Below are positions 37,883 through 47,581 of a stretch of 64,000 bases of DNA, piece after piece (positions within the stretch are counted from its first letter, which is position 1; the number at the start of each line of letters is the position of its first letter). The notes beneath the pieces are model-generated. The model had not been told where the DNA came from. It did not search any database and saw only the letters and a program-made list of their open reading frames with translations. The stretch covers positions 558,001-622,000 of the forward strand of contig WGMD01000002.1 of the NCBI GenBank assembly GCA_016125255.1. The letters are read 5' to 3'. Source of the DNA: Planctomycetota bacterium. GTDB taxonomy: Bacteria; Planctomycetota; Phycisphaerae; Phycisphaerales; Zrk34. The position numbers and the translations under genes are program-made.

Positions 37883-38917
37883 TCATATCGTCTCCGGCAA
37901 ATCGTGCAGGAGTTGATCGACGACGTCATCGGAGGCGACGTTTTCGGATTCGGCGGCGAAGCTCGTCACGAGTCGATGACGCAACACGGGCTTAGCGACG
38001 GCACGGACATCGTCGATCGATGCGGACGCACGGCCATCGAGAAGCGCTCTTGCCTTCGCGCCCAGCAGAAGCGCCTGACACGCGCGCGGGCCGGCGCCCC
38101 ATGTGAGGTAGTGTTTGACGTAATCGTGATTCGCCGCATCGCCGGGGCGCGTCCCGCGGACGAGTCGGACGGCGAAGTCGGCGATGGGGCGCGCGACGAT
38201 GACCTGACGGACGACGTGCTGAATCTGAAGGATGTCGCTCTTTTGAAGGACGGGCTCCAGCGCCTCGGCTTCGCGCGACGTGGTGGCGAGGGCGATTTCG
38301 ATTTCCTCGTCCTGCGTGGGATAGTCGACCTTGATCTTGAACATGAAGCGGTCGAGCTGCGCTTCGGGCAGCGGATACGTCCCTTCGCTTTCGATCGGGT
38401 TCTGCGTGCCGAGCACGAAGAAGGGGCGATCGAGGTCGTAGCGCTTGCCGGCGGCGGTGACGTGATATTCCTGCATCGCCTGAAGCAACGCCGCCTGAGT
38501 CTTCGGCGGGGTGCGATTGATTTCGTCGGCGAGGATCATGTTGGCGAAGAGCGGGCCCTTGACGAAGCGCAGGCCGCGCTCGCCGGTCGTGCGGTTTTCC
38601 TGAAGGATTTCGGTGCCGGTGATGTCGGAGGGCATGAGGTCGGGGGTGAACTGGATGCGGCCGAACTCGAGGGAGGTGAGCTGCGCGAGCGTGGAGATCA
38701 TCAGCGTCTTGGCGAGCCCCGGCACGCCTTCCAAGATGCAATGGCCCTGACAGAAGAGGCCCATGAGCATCAGGTCCAGCACATCGTGCTGTCCGACGAT
38801 GACGCGCTTCATCTGATCGAGCATGTAGCGGTGGGCCTTGACGACCTGCTCGCTGGTCGCGCGGACCGTCTCACTGACCGCCTCCGCCACACCCGATCCC
38901 GCCGCTTTGGATTCCAT
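37883..38917 (-). CDS. MoxR-family AAA+ ATPase, copy B
   Basis: A 344-residue AAA+ ATPase, first gene of the 15-gene leftward run. Walker A is GVPGLAKT, Walker B MILADEINR; NPIESEGTYPLPEAQLDRFM and the GPRACQALLLGAKA lid motif are MoxR hallmarks. An N-terminal helix precedes the core. GGAGAG before the ATG (CTGGAGAGCGC) is a good ribosome-binding site. Copy A at 23814 shares most of these blocks. It probably drives conformational remodelling of the DUF58 and vWA partners encoded after it. Confidence 0.95.
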   Translation of the reverse strand: MESKAAGSGVAEAVSETVRATSEQVVKAHRYMLDQMKRVIVGQHDVLDLMLMGLFCQGHCILEGVPGLAKTLMISTLAQLTSLEFGRIQFTPDLMPSDITGTEILQENRTTGERGLRFVKGPLFANMILADEINRTPPKTQAALLQAMQEYHVTAAGKRYDLDRPFFVLGTQNPIESEGTYPLPEAQLDRFMFKIKVDYPTQDEEIEIALATTSREAEALEPVLQKSDILQIQHVVRQVIVARPIADFAVRLVRGTRPGDAANHDYVKHYLTWGAGPRACQALLLGAKARALLDGRASASIDDVRAVAKPVLRHRLVTSFAAESENVASDDVVDQLLHDLPETI

Positions 38918-38944
38918 GCGCTCTCCAGAACTTAGGTTCCATCA

Positions 38945-38973
38945 TTCTAACTCCCCGCCCGCGCGAGCCCAAC
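38945..38973 (-). promoter_or_regulatory. Candidate sigma-70-type promoter of the MoxR-vWA run
   Basis: On the minus strand TTGGGC (38968-38973) and TAGAAT (38945-38950) are separated by exactly 17 bases, upstream of moxR B. It is the only large spacer before the leftward run. The -35 box is imperfect, so this is a candidate only. Confidence 0.4.
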
Positions 38974-39139
38974 ACCCGAACCCACGCCGCGCGGCGTGAC
39001 GACGATTCCCCGCAAATCACGGCGTAAATGGCTGATTTTTTTCTTGGCGGCGCCCCTGCCCGGCCGTATCATCGACAGGGTCCGACACACTTTGCGGCAG
39101 TGAATTCCGGTCGGGCGGCTTGTAATGGAGATCGATGCG

Positions 39140-39988
39140 ATGCGCTTCAGTCGCGGCATCACATTGGTGGAAGTGCTGGTGGTGGTCGCCATCATCGTGG
39201 TGCTCATCGCCATCTTTATGCCCTCGTACGGGCGCGTGCGCGAGTTGGCGCGGCGGGTCGTCTGCGCCTCGAACCTGCATCAGACGGGCGTGGCGCATCT
39301 GGCATGGGCTCAGGATCATGACTGGAATCTCGTGGCGGGACAGCCCTCGTACGACGCGGCCCACGACCGGGCGGACAAGACCCACGACAAGAGCAAGATC
39401 GGCAACAGCGGGCACTATGCGGTATGGGTGCACGACTGGACGAATCCGCATCCGACGCGCGGCTCCGAATACGGCGGCAATTTCACCAAGCACGGCGCGC
39501 TCGTGACGATGGGCTATCTGCCCAACGGCAAAATGTTCTATTGCCCGAGCTGGCGCCTGCCGTGGATTCAGTATGAGACGTCCGGCACGGATGGATTCGG
39601 TCAGACCGGCGGCGGATGGTTCGAGGATGTGTCGAAGATTCCCGCCGGTCAGCTCTACATGCAGACGTCGTATCACTACAACAGCATGTTCGGCTCGCCC
39701 AATTATGACGCGGTCGATACATGGCGCAGCGCGAAGATGACGCGCGATGCACCCGGGGCGGCGCTGATGGCGGACGCCTTCGCACAGCCCAAGCGCGGCG
39801 TCGACTTTCACCATGTCGAGGGCTACAACATCCTCTACCTCGGGGGCCATGTCCTTTTTTACAACGACCCCGACTTCGAAATCCGCGACCTGAACCTGCC
39901 CGGCGGCGAATCGGGATATTTCTCGGGCAAATCCAACTATCGCGTCTATCAGTCGCGGGCATGGCGCCTGTTCGAAGCGCGCCCCTGA
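39140..39988 (+). CDS. Type II secretion-like pseudopilin (prepilin-type N-terminus)
   Basis: A 282-residue protein. MRFSRG-ITLVEVLVVVAII is a prepilin cleavage site (G before I, Glu at +5) followed by the hydrophobic pilin helix to about residue 33. The body has a CASNLHQTGVAHLAWAQDHD segment and the C-terminal HHVEGYNILYLGGHV, a variant of the H-X9-DG motif of planctomycete pseudopilins (DG replaced by GG). I chose the ATG at 39140 because GGAG lies 9 bases before it; the ATG at 39125 adds five residues. It is probably processed by a prepilin peptidase and assembled at the envelope. Confidence 0.88.
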   Translation: MRFSRGITLVEVLVVVAIIVVLIAIFMPSYGRVRELARRVVCASNLHQTGVAHLAWAQDHDWNLVAGQPSYDAAHDRADKTHDKSKIGNSGHYAVWVHDWTNPHPTRGSEYGGNFTKHGALVTMGYLPNGKMFYCPSWRLPWIQYETSGTDGFGQTGGGWFEDVSKIPAGQLYMQTSYHYNSMFGSPNYDAVDTWRSAKMTRDAPGAALMADAFAQPKRGVDFHHVEGYNILYLGGHVLFYNDPDFEIRDLNLPGGESGYFSGKSNYRVYQSRAWRLFEARP

Positions 39989-40176
39989 TCGCCGGGCCGC
40001 CGGTCCATTTGTGCAAATCCCTCGGAAAATTCGCGGCTTCTTGTACCGCTTCGACCGCGCGCGTACCGCATTGGTACAGGCCCGCGCGTGATCTGGCTGC
40101 GCGGACGAATTTTCTCCTCCCGCTAAAACCTATTTATTTCATCAGTTAAAAAAATGATGCGCATTCGCGCCGTTCA

Positions 40177-40192
40177 GGCATCGCCCTTGCAT
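40177..40192 (+). promoter_or_regulatory. Candidate sigma-54 promoter upstream of the PEP-CTERM gene
   Basis: AGGCATCGCCCTTGCA matches the sigma-54 -24/-12 pattern: GG and GC elements separated by 10 bases, with TTGCA at the -12 end. It lies about 90 bases before the PEP-CTERM gene in a 293-base spacer that has no other obvious promoter. Sigma-54 control of PEP-CTERM genes is known in other bacteria. Confidence 0.5.
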
Positions 40193-40281
40193 CCGGCCTC
40201 GTGAGATGCTGCGCCTGCTCCTCCGCCCGGACGTGTCTATCCGGTGGGGGCGGCGCAATTTGACAACTTGGAGGTGTGACG

Positions 40282-41160
40282 ATGAATACGCTGCGCGCGG
40301 GGTTCATGTCTGCGACGTTTGTGCTTTGTGTCGGACTGGTGCACGAGGCGAACGCGGCGGTGATCGATTTCGAAATGACGCCCGGCGGGGCTACGCCCGT
40401 CGATGATGCGGCTGTCGGCGGCTACACCGTCGGACTCACCACCGTCAGCTTCGGCACCGACACCGACAACGACGGCGACATCGACGTCGTCGCGCACTTC
40501 GAAGATCGCGAAGGCACCGTCGGCCCGGCGCCCAGCGATCCCGGCGCTGAGGACCCGCATGGCTACACGCACGGCATCGGCAATCAGCCCTACTTCTATG
40601 ACTACGACGCCACGCCCGGCAAAATCGGCGGCGACTGGATGATCCGACCCGAAGAAGACGGTGACGACATCGGCGGCGGAACCAACAACGGCGTCGACAC
40701 GAATATGAACACGCAGGGCTTTTTGATCGTCTACTCCGGCGAACTGCCCGTCAGCGCGTCGGGCGAAATTTGGGACATCGACTCCAACGCCGCCGGCCCG
40801 CAAAGCTTCCCCGAGCAGTACACCGTCAAGGCCTTCGCCTCCGTCGCCGACCTGCTCGCCGACAATCCGATCGGCACGCAGGTGAGCCCGTTGGGCAAAG
40901 CGTACGATGAGCCCGGCTCCCTGTCGGGATTGCCTTGGACATTTTCCTTCGCGAATCTCAACGGCGGCATCGCCATCATTCAGATATTCCAGAACCGCAC
41001 CGCCGGTCACCCGCGCGGCTTCGCCTTCGATAACTTCAACGCCACCGAACCCGCCCCGCCGGTCGTGACGCCCGAGCCGGCGTCGTGGGCGATGATGAGC
41101 ATCGGCGGATGGCTGCTGCTGCGCCGCGGACGCGCCGCAGGCCGGTCCAAAGCCGCATGA
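40282..41160 (+). CDS. PEP-CTERM sorting domain protein
   Basis: A 292-residue exported protein. The signal peptide ends about residue 29 (EANA-A). The body is acidic, with a Asp-rich segment TDTDNDGDIDVVAHFEDREG that may bind calcium. The C-terminus VVTPEPASWAMMSIGGWLLL followed by RRGRAAGR is a PEP-CTERM tail: Pro-Glu-Pro motif, hydrophobic helix and basic end, recognised by an exosortase (not in this window). GGAGG lies 8 bases before the ATG at 40282, which decides this start over the GTG two codons earlier. Confidence 0.9.
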   Translation: MNTLRAGFMSATFVLCVGLVHEANAAVIDFEMTPGGATPVDDAAVGGYTVGLTTVSFGTDTDNDGDIDVVAHFEDREGTVGPAPSDPGAEDPHGYTHGIGNQPYFYDYDATPGKIGGDWMIRPEEDGDDIGGGTNNGVDTNMNTQGFLIVYSGELPVSASGEIWDIDSNAAGPQSFPEQYTVKAFASVADLLADNPIGTQVSPLGKAYDEPGSLSGLPWTFSFANLNGGIAIIQIFQNRTAGHPRGFAFDNFNATEPAPPVVTPEPASWAMMSIGGWLLLRRGRAAGRSKAA

Positions 41161-41213
41161 AATCCGGTACCGCAACAGCATTAAAAAATACTGCGAAAAT
41201 CGCGAGAAAAGTG

Positions 41214-41242
41214 TTGCCATGCACTAGGTCATCCAGTAGCAT
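41214..41242 (+). promoter_or_regulatory. Candidate sigma-70-type promoter
   Basis: TTGCCA (41214-41219) and TAGCAT (41237-41242) are separated by 17 bases in the 371-base spacer upstream of the 446-residue sorting-tail protein. Each hexamer has about four of six consensus bases. Transcription would begin near the palindrome that follows at 41261. Confidence 0.4.
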
Positions 41243-41260
41243 CGACCTTGAATAAAAGGT

Positions 41261-41277
41261 GTGTCCATCATGGACAC
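41261..41277. promoter_or_regulatory. Perfect 17-bp palindrome, possible operator
   Basis: GTGTCCATCATGGACAC is an exact 8-bp inverted repeat around one central base, about 19 bases after the candidate -10 box and 255 bases before the next start codon. The size and position fit a dimeric repressor site or a small RNA hairpin near the 5' end of the leader. The rest of the spacer (41161-41531) holds no other structure I can support. Confidence 0.45.
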
Positions 41278-41531
41278 GGTTCGCGAGAGAAAGACAGGAA
41301 CCATCGGATTTTGGTGTCGGCTTAGAGAAAGATGAGCCCCGCCGTTCTCACGGCGATCGTTCAGCGGTCGCGCTGCGCGTTTCGTCGAACCCGGTGACCT
41401 GTCGCGCGATGCGGATGAGCCGATCGAATGCGATCGCGGCGCCTGCTGCGCCGACGAAGTGCGTCGATCCTGCGCATCGTGCTCGCGAATGAAGGGTTCG
41501 CCGCAGCAACGATTCCGAGAGGAAGTCCATC

Positions 41532-42872
41532 ATGTCCGAACGATTCCGGTACAGCGCCCTCACGTCCGCTGCCCTGTTGTCGGCCGCTCATTTCGCAGCC
41601 GCCTCGACCGTCAACATCAATGACCTGGACCTGCTGACGCCGACGACGACCTTCTCCACCGGCACCATCAGCAGCTCGCGCTACAACGACGGATCCGTCG
41701 ACGCCGACGCGAATCTCGATTCCACCTCCGACGTGACCTTCGCCTTCGAAACCACCATCCACGACAAAACCCCCGGCTCCAACCGGACCCTCTTCGAGTT
41801 CGGCGGGTCCACCACCGGCTTCTCCCTCCTGCTCCGCGCCTCCGGCGACCTGACGCTTCAGCTCCGCGACGGGTCCGGCAACCGCGAGCTCGGCGGCGAC
41901 TCGACCGCCCTGATGTACGCCGTGCCTGATGCCCTGCTCGACGTCTCGACAAGTATCGTCGCCTCCGTCGATCTGTCCGGCTCCAACGCCACCGTCCGGC
42001 TTTTCATCAACAACCAGTTCATCGGCGCCGCCACCGGCAAAGTCGCCACCGACTGGGCCGGCACCAACGACGGCGGATTCTTCGCCCGTTCCGACGAAGT
42101 CCTCTCCGCCAATTTCACCGATGGCGGATTCAACGGCCCTAACCCCTCCGAAGCCGTCGCCGACTCGACCCTCCGCGCCTACGAAAACATCGACGTCGTC
42201 GCCGCCAGCGAGTCCATCGCCGGCCAGTCCGCCACCTTCTCGTTCATCAACAACGCTTCAAACTCCAACTCCGCCTTCGGCTCCGGCAACTATATCAACA
42301 CTGACAACTTCCTCGCCGCCGGCGCGGGCCCGATGACCCTCACCGGAACGCTCCCCGACACCGTCGTGCATCTGACGCTCGAGGACGTCAACGCCGGCAA
42401 CTTCAACATCAACACGCTCGGCCTCGGCAGCACGCAGGATGGCAACAATTCGTGGAGCCCCGGCGACGCGTTCGACCTGACCTTCGACAAACCCGTCACG
42501 CTCGACACCCTCTGGCTCAACCACGGCGACTCGAGCGATCGCACCATGCAGATGCAGGTCATCCTCAACCCCGGCGAAGTCGACGAGCAGAACCTCGGCA
42601 TCATCACCATCATCGACAACACCGCCGCACACCCCTACGCCATGCTCTTCGGCAGTGAAAGCGCCCAGTCCATCGTCATCAACCCCGGCACCGTCGTCCG
42701 ACTCCTTCAGCCGGGCCTCTCCTCCGACGCCACACGCATCAGCGGCATCACCGTCACCGTCCTGCCCGCCCCCGCCGCACTCCCCGCCGGCCTGATGCTC
42801 CTGTCGATGCTCACCACCCGACGCCGCTTCACCCCCCAAGCCACGACCATTAATAGATTGTCATTCATTTGA
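41532..42872 (+). CDS. LamG-like secreted protein with VPxPA-type sorting tail
   Basis: A 446-residue exported protein; the signal peptide is about residues 1-25 (FAAA-ST). The central region (TFAFETTIHDKTPGSNRTLF; TVRLFINNQFIGA) looks like a laminin-G/concanavalin-like jelly roll. The C-terminus VTVLPAPAALPAGLMLLSML followed by TTRRRF has the form of the VPLPA-CTERM/PEP-CTERM family: proline-rich motif, hydrophobic helix, arginines. The protein then runs on a further 18 residues, longer than usual. AGAGGAAGTCCATC before the ATG gives a ribosome-binding site. Confidence 0.85.
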   Translation: MSERFRYSALTSAALLSAAHFAAASTVNINDLDLLTPTTTFSTGTISSSRYNDGSVDADANLDSTSDVTFAFETTIHDKTPGSNRTLFEFGGSTTGFSLLLRASGDLTLQLRDGSGNRELGGDSTALMYAVPDALLDVSTSIVASVDLSGSNATVRLFINNQFIGAATGKVATDWAGTNDGGFFARSDEVLSANFTDGGFNGPNPSEAVADSTLRAYENIDVVAASESIAGQSATFSFINNASNSNSAFGSGNYINTDNFLAAGAGPMTLTGTLPDTVVHLTLEDVNAGNFNINTLGLGSTQDGNNSWSPGDAFDLTFDKPVTLDTLWLNHGDSSDRTMQMQVILNPGEVDEQNLGIITIIDNTAAHPYAMLFGSESAQSIVINPGTVVRLLQPGLSSDATRISGITVTVLPAPAALPAGLMLLSMLTTRRRFTPQATTINRLSFI

Positions 42873-42916
42873 CGCTCCATGGTTGATCGGTCCAAGAGGG
42901 TAATATCCAATTCACA

Positions 42917-43909
42917 TCACTTCCCCGTCGGCTTCATGATCCGCAGCACCGGGTGATCATCCACATCCTCCAGCGGAAAGTAGACTTCATGATTCTCTGG
43001 ATTGACGCTGACCGTGTGCGCGTTGGGCCCGACCTGAAGATCCTCGCGCTTCGTCAACGTGCGGTCATGAAGATCGAAGATCGAAACGACATCCGACTCC
43101 GTCGCCACATACAGCCGCCCAAGCTTCGCGTCGAATGACAACACGTCCGGCCCAAGCCCCGTGCTCAGCGCCTGCTTCACCTCGAACGTGTTCAAGTCCA
43201 CCACCAACAGCCGCGCATCGTTCTCGCAGGCGACGAATGCCAGCCGCTTGTCCGGAAGGATCAGCAGCCCGTGCGGCCCTTCGCCGCCTTTGAGCGGATG
43301 GCGCCCGGTGATCGTGTCCCTCGCCGGATCGATCACCACCAGCTCGCCGCTCGTCTGCACGTTGGCCATGATCATCCGCGAACCGGCATCGTACTGCGTA
43401 TTGCCGACCTCGCCCCCCATGTCGATGGTCGCGACCCGACGATGCGTCGCGGTGTCGATGACCGTCTCCTGCCCTTGCGATTCATCGGAAACGTAGACCT
43501 TGTGCGCCTGCGGCGCATACGCCAATCCGTCGGGAAACCGCCCCGCCGGAACGTGCGCGATCGTCTTGAGCGTCTTCGTGTCGACCACGACAACCTCGCG
43601 CTCGCCCGGCGCGCTGACGTAGACCTCGTGAAGCTCCGGAATCGCCAACACTCCCGTCGCTGTCGCAAACCCCGGCAGATGCGCGATCACCTTCCCCTCC
43701 ACGGTATCGAAGACGACCAGATGATCATCGCCCATATGCGTGAAATACAGCCGCTTCGTCGTCGGATCAAAACTCTGATAATCAAATCGAATCGCCCGCC
43801 CGGGAAGCGGCACATCCCGCACCTTCTCAAGACTCTGTCCCCAAACGCGAACCGGCATCACCGCCGCCAGCATCCCGATCCCCACCACCATCACGGTGTT
43901 CAGACGCAT
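42917..43909 (-). CDS. YVTN-type beta-propeller secreted protein
   Basis: A 330-residue exported protein; MRLNTVMVVGIGMLAAVMPV is the signal. Seven or so blade-like repeats follow, each with the YVTN style (HEVYVSAPGEREVVVVDTKT; HKVYVSDESQGQETVIDTAT; GRLYVATESDVVSIFDLHDR). It binds an unknown partner or substrate outside the cytoplasm. GGAGG lies seven bases before the ATG at 43909, deciding it over an upstream frame extension. It is divergent from the CAP-domain gene and convergent with the sorting-tail gene at 41532. Confidence 0.87.
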   Translation of the reverse strand: MRLNTVMVVGIGMLAAVMPVRVWGQSLEKVRDVPLPGRAIRFDYQSFDPTTKRLYFTHMGDDHLVVFDTVEGKVIAHLPGFATATGVLAIPELHEVYVSAPGEREVVVVDTKTLKTIAHVPAGRFPDGLAYAPQAHKVYVSDESQGQETVIDTATHRRVATIDMGGEVGNTQYDAGSRMIMANVQTSGELVVIDPARDTITGRHPLKGGEGPHGLLILPDKRLAFVACENDARLLVVDLNTFEVKQALSTGLGPDVLSFDAKLGRLYVATESDVVSIFDLHDRTLTKREDLQVGPNAHTVSVNPENHEVYFPLEDVDDHPVLRIMKPTGK

Positions 43910-43997
43910 GGCGCACCTCCGAATCCATTCTATCAGCCACGCCCCAGGCCGCAGCAAGTGCAACAAATTGCCCCGAATCGCTCGATCAAACTCGCGC

Positions 43998-44003
43998 TAT
44001 AAT
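43998..44003 (+). promoter_or_regulatory. Possible -10 box before the CAP-domain gene
   Basis: TATAAT, a perfect -10 hexamer, lies 37 bases before the ATG. The expected -35 region has only poor matches. It is the best promoter sign in this divergent spacer. Confidence 0.4.
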
Positions 44004-44040
44004 TCTTATCGCCCGCCCTGTCCCATGGGAATCCACCCCG

Positions 44041-45189
44041 ATGTCGCTAAGCATTCAATTCCGGCTCGCCGCTCTATGTCTGATCATTGCCGCCTCCGCG
44101 CAAGCCGGCCGCGTCGAAGAGAAATTCGACAACGGCAAGATTCACCTCGAATACCTCACCAACGCGCAAAACCAGAAAACCGGTTTCTACCGCGAGCGCT
44201 GGCCCACCGGTCGACTCAAGGAGCAGTCCACCTACCGGCTCGATCAACTCGATGGCAAGCGGCAGCTCTGGGATGAGAAAGGTCAGCTCGCCGCCGAGGA
44301 AGTCTGGGCCGACGGCGTGCTCATCTACCCCAAGTCCAAAGCCCTCATCCTCCAGCGCGGCAAACAGATCAACAACACACCCATCGACAACGGCGGCTCC
44401 CCCACCCCCGCGGCATTCGCCGATGGCGTGCATCAACTGATGATCTACCGATTCCTCTGCGATGTTCCCTACGAGAATCTCGCGCTCGATCCCGACAAGA
44501 ACGAGGCCTGTGCCGCCGCCGCCAAGGTCTGCCTCGCACTCGGCCAACTCACGCACAATCCCGACCGCAACCCTGGCCTGCCCGATGACCTCTTCGAACT
44601 CGCCAAAAAAGGCGCCGGCCACTCCAATCTCTTCGCCGGCAACAACGTCCCCCGCAATTCGATCAACGGCTACATGAATGACTCCGACCCCGGCAACATC
44701 GACCGCCTCGGACATCGACGATGGTGCCTCAATCCGCACATGCTCAAGACCGGCTTCGGCGTCGCCGGAACCTACCAAGCCATGTGGAGCTTCGACGGCT
44801 CGCGACCCGCAGCCGACATCTCCGACTGGGCCTTCGTCGCCTACCCCGCTCGCGGCTACATGCCCCGCGATTACTTCCATCCCAACTACGCCTGGAGCGT
44901 TACACTCAACCCAGCCAAGTATCAAACCCCTGTCGAGTCCGACATCAAAGTCGAAGTCCACCCCGTCACTCGCCCCGTCAGCGCCGTCGCGGACTTCGCC
45001 GCCGAACCCGCCCTCAACCTCAACTACTACCACATCGACACCGCCGGCTACGCCATCCCCAACTGCATCATCTTCCGCCCCGACAACGTGACCACCGCCC
45101 CCGGCTCCCGCTACTGGGTCATCATCACCGGCGTCAAAGACAAATCCGACGCCCCCGCGACCATCCAATACCTCGTCGAATTCTTCTGA
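44041..45189 (+). CDS. Secreted CAP/SCP-domain protein with MORN-like N-terminal repeats
   Basis: A 382-residue exported protein; the signal peptide ends at about residue 22 (AQAG). The N-terminal part has YwqK/MORN-like repeats (GKIHLEYLTNAQNQKTGFYR; GRLKEQSTYRLDQLDGKRQL). A CAP domain follows, with GHSNLFAGN, NSINGYMND, and GHRRWCLNPHMLKTGFGVAG. A beta-sandwich-like tail ends the protein. CAP proteins are secreted and bind lipids or act as proteases in some cases; activity here is unknown. A TATAAT box lies upstream. Confidence 0.82.
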   Translation: MSLSIQFRLAALCLIIAASAQAGRVEEKFDNGKIHLEYLTNAQNQKTGFYRERWPTGRLKEQSTYRLDQLDGKRQLWDEKGQLAAEEVWADGVLIYPKSKALILQRGKQINNTPIDNGGSPTPAAFADGVHQLMIYRFLCDVPYENLALDPDKNEACAAAAKVCLALGQLTHNPDRNPGLPDDLFELAKKGAGHSNLFAGNNVPRNSINGYMNDSDPGNIDRLGHRRWCLNPHMLKTGFGVAGTYQAMWSFDGSRPAADISDWAFVAYPARGYMPRDYFHPNYAWSVTLNPAKYQTPVESDIKVEVHPVTRPVSAVADFAAEPALNLNYYHIDTAGYAIPNCIIFRPDNVTTAPGSRYWVIITGVKDKSDAPATIQYLVEFF

Positions 45190-45267
45190 TCCTCCCCGGC
45201 GTTCGCGAATGGTGATGGCTCTCTCAGTAGACACCATCCGCATCTGCGGATTGGTCCCTAACGCCGC

Positions 45268-45516
45268 GTGGCTTGGGTGGCTGCACACGCATCTCAAAGT
45301 GATCAAGGTCACACTTCGCGGTCTGCATACGTTCCGCCACACAGGCACCACCTTCTAGTGAACGACGTCAAGATGCCCATCGCGCAACTGCGGAAGTTGC
45401 TGGGGCACCAGCGGCTCCAGAAAACCCAGCGGAATCTTCACCCGAGCACGGCGCACATGGCGGCGTCAGTGGCTCGGGTCGACTTCACGAAGCTGACCGG
45501 AAAGGAGACTGCGTGA
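45268..45516 (+). pseudogene. Tyrosine recombinase (integrase) C-terminal remnant
   Basis: In one frame LHTFRHTGTTF (45323-45355) shows the H-x-x-R box of phage-type integrases and stops at TAG 45356. In the overlapping frame the homology continues VNDVKMPIAQLRKLLGHQRL then QKTQRNLHPSTAHMAASV, the C-terminal end of the catalytic domain. The active-site tyrosine position (family TxRYLHP) reads Asn. A frameshift plus loss of the tyrosine means it is dead. No N-terminal part is found upstream, which holds the unrelated CAP gene. Confidence 0.7.
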
Positions 45517-45630
45517 TGCAGACGCCAAATAGCAAGAACTCAGCAATCAAACGCCCAACTGAAAATCAGAAATCAACCCGACCTATGTATCAAAAGGAAT
45601 CGATGAATGTCCAAGCGTAAGCAAAGTAAA
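45517..45630. other. AT-richer spacer between the integrase remnant and atpD
   Basis: Short AATCAGAAATCAA-type words and a lower GC content mark this stretch, which continues the integrase remnant. I see no gene. It may be part of the same decayed mobile element. Confidence 0.35.
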
Positions 45631-45657
45631 AAGCCCACGGCGTAACGCCGTGGGCTT
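45631..45657 (-). terminator. Rho-independent terminator of atpD
   Basis: A perfect 12-bp stem (AAGCCCACGGCG with CGCCGTGGGCTT) closes a 3-base loop. On the minus strand it is followed by TTTACTTTG, about 25 bases after the atpD stop. It marks atpD as the last gene of its transcript, with no atpC. Confidence 0.92.
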
Positions 45658-45681
45658 CGGAATTCGCTTGGTTGCATCGAC

Positions 45682-47346
<1,665 letters not shown>

Positions 47347-47386
47347 TCATGGACCCAACCGGATCGTGCTGATCCAGGAGGGTTTT

Positions 47387-47581
47387 ATGCTCACGAACGT
47401 GCTGGCTATGGGCGGATACACCGGCATCCTCGGCATTGTGTACCTGATCCTGGTTATCATCGCCCTGATCGACATCATTAAGGGCTCCATGGACTCGACC
47501 AAAAAGCTGATCTGGGTGCTGGTGACGATCTTCGTGCCTTACGTCGGCGCCATTTTGTATTTCCTCATCGGCAAGAAGTGA
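47387..47581 (+). CDS. PLDc_N-domain miniprotein
   Basis: A 64-residue membrane protein with two helices: GGYTGILGIVYLILVIIALI and KLIWVLVTIFVPYVGAILYF, followed by LIGKK. This is the PLDc_N (phospholipase D nuclease N-terminal) domain, often found alone. AGGAGG lies about five bases before the ATG, a strong start. The stop overlaps the start of the next gene. Function as a stand-alone domain is unknown. Confidence 0.87.
   Translation: MLTNVLAMGGYTGILGIVYLILVIIALIDIIKGSMDSTKKLIWVLVTIFVPYVGAILYFLIGKK

Noticed and set aside
45268-45516. An intact small gene of 82 residues
   Set aside because: Its first part is frame-shifted relative to the integrase box HTFRHT in the neighbouring frame and the catalytic Tyr is missing, so it is a remnant.
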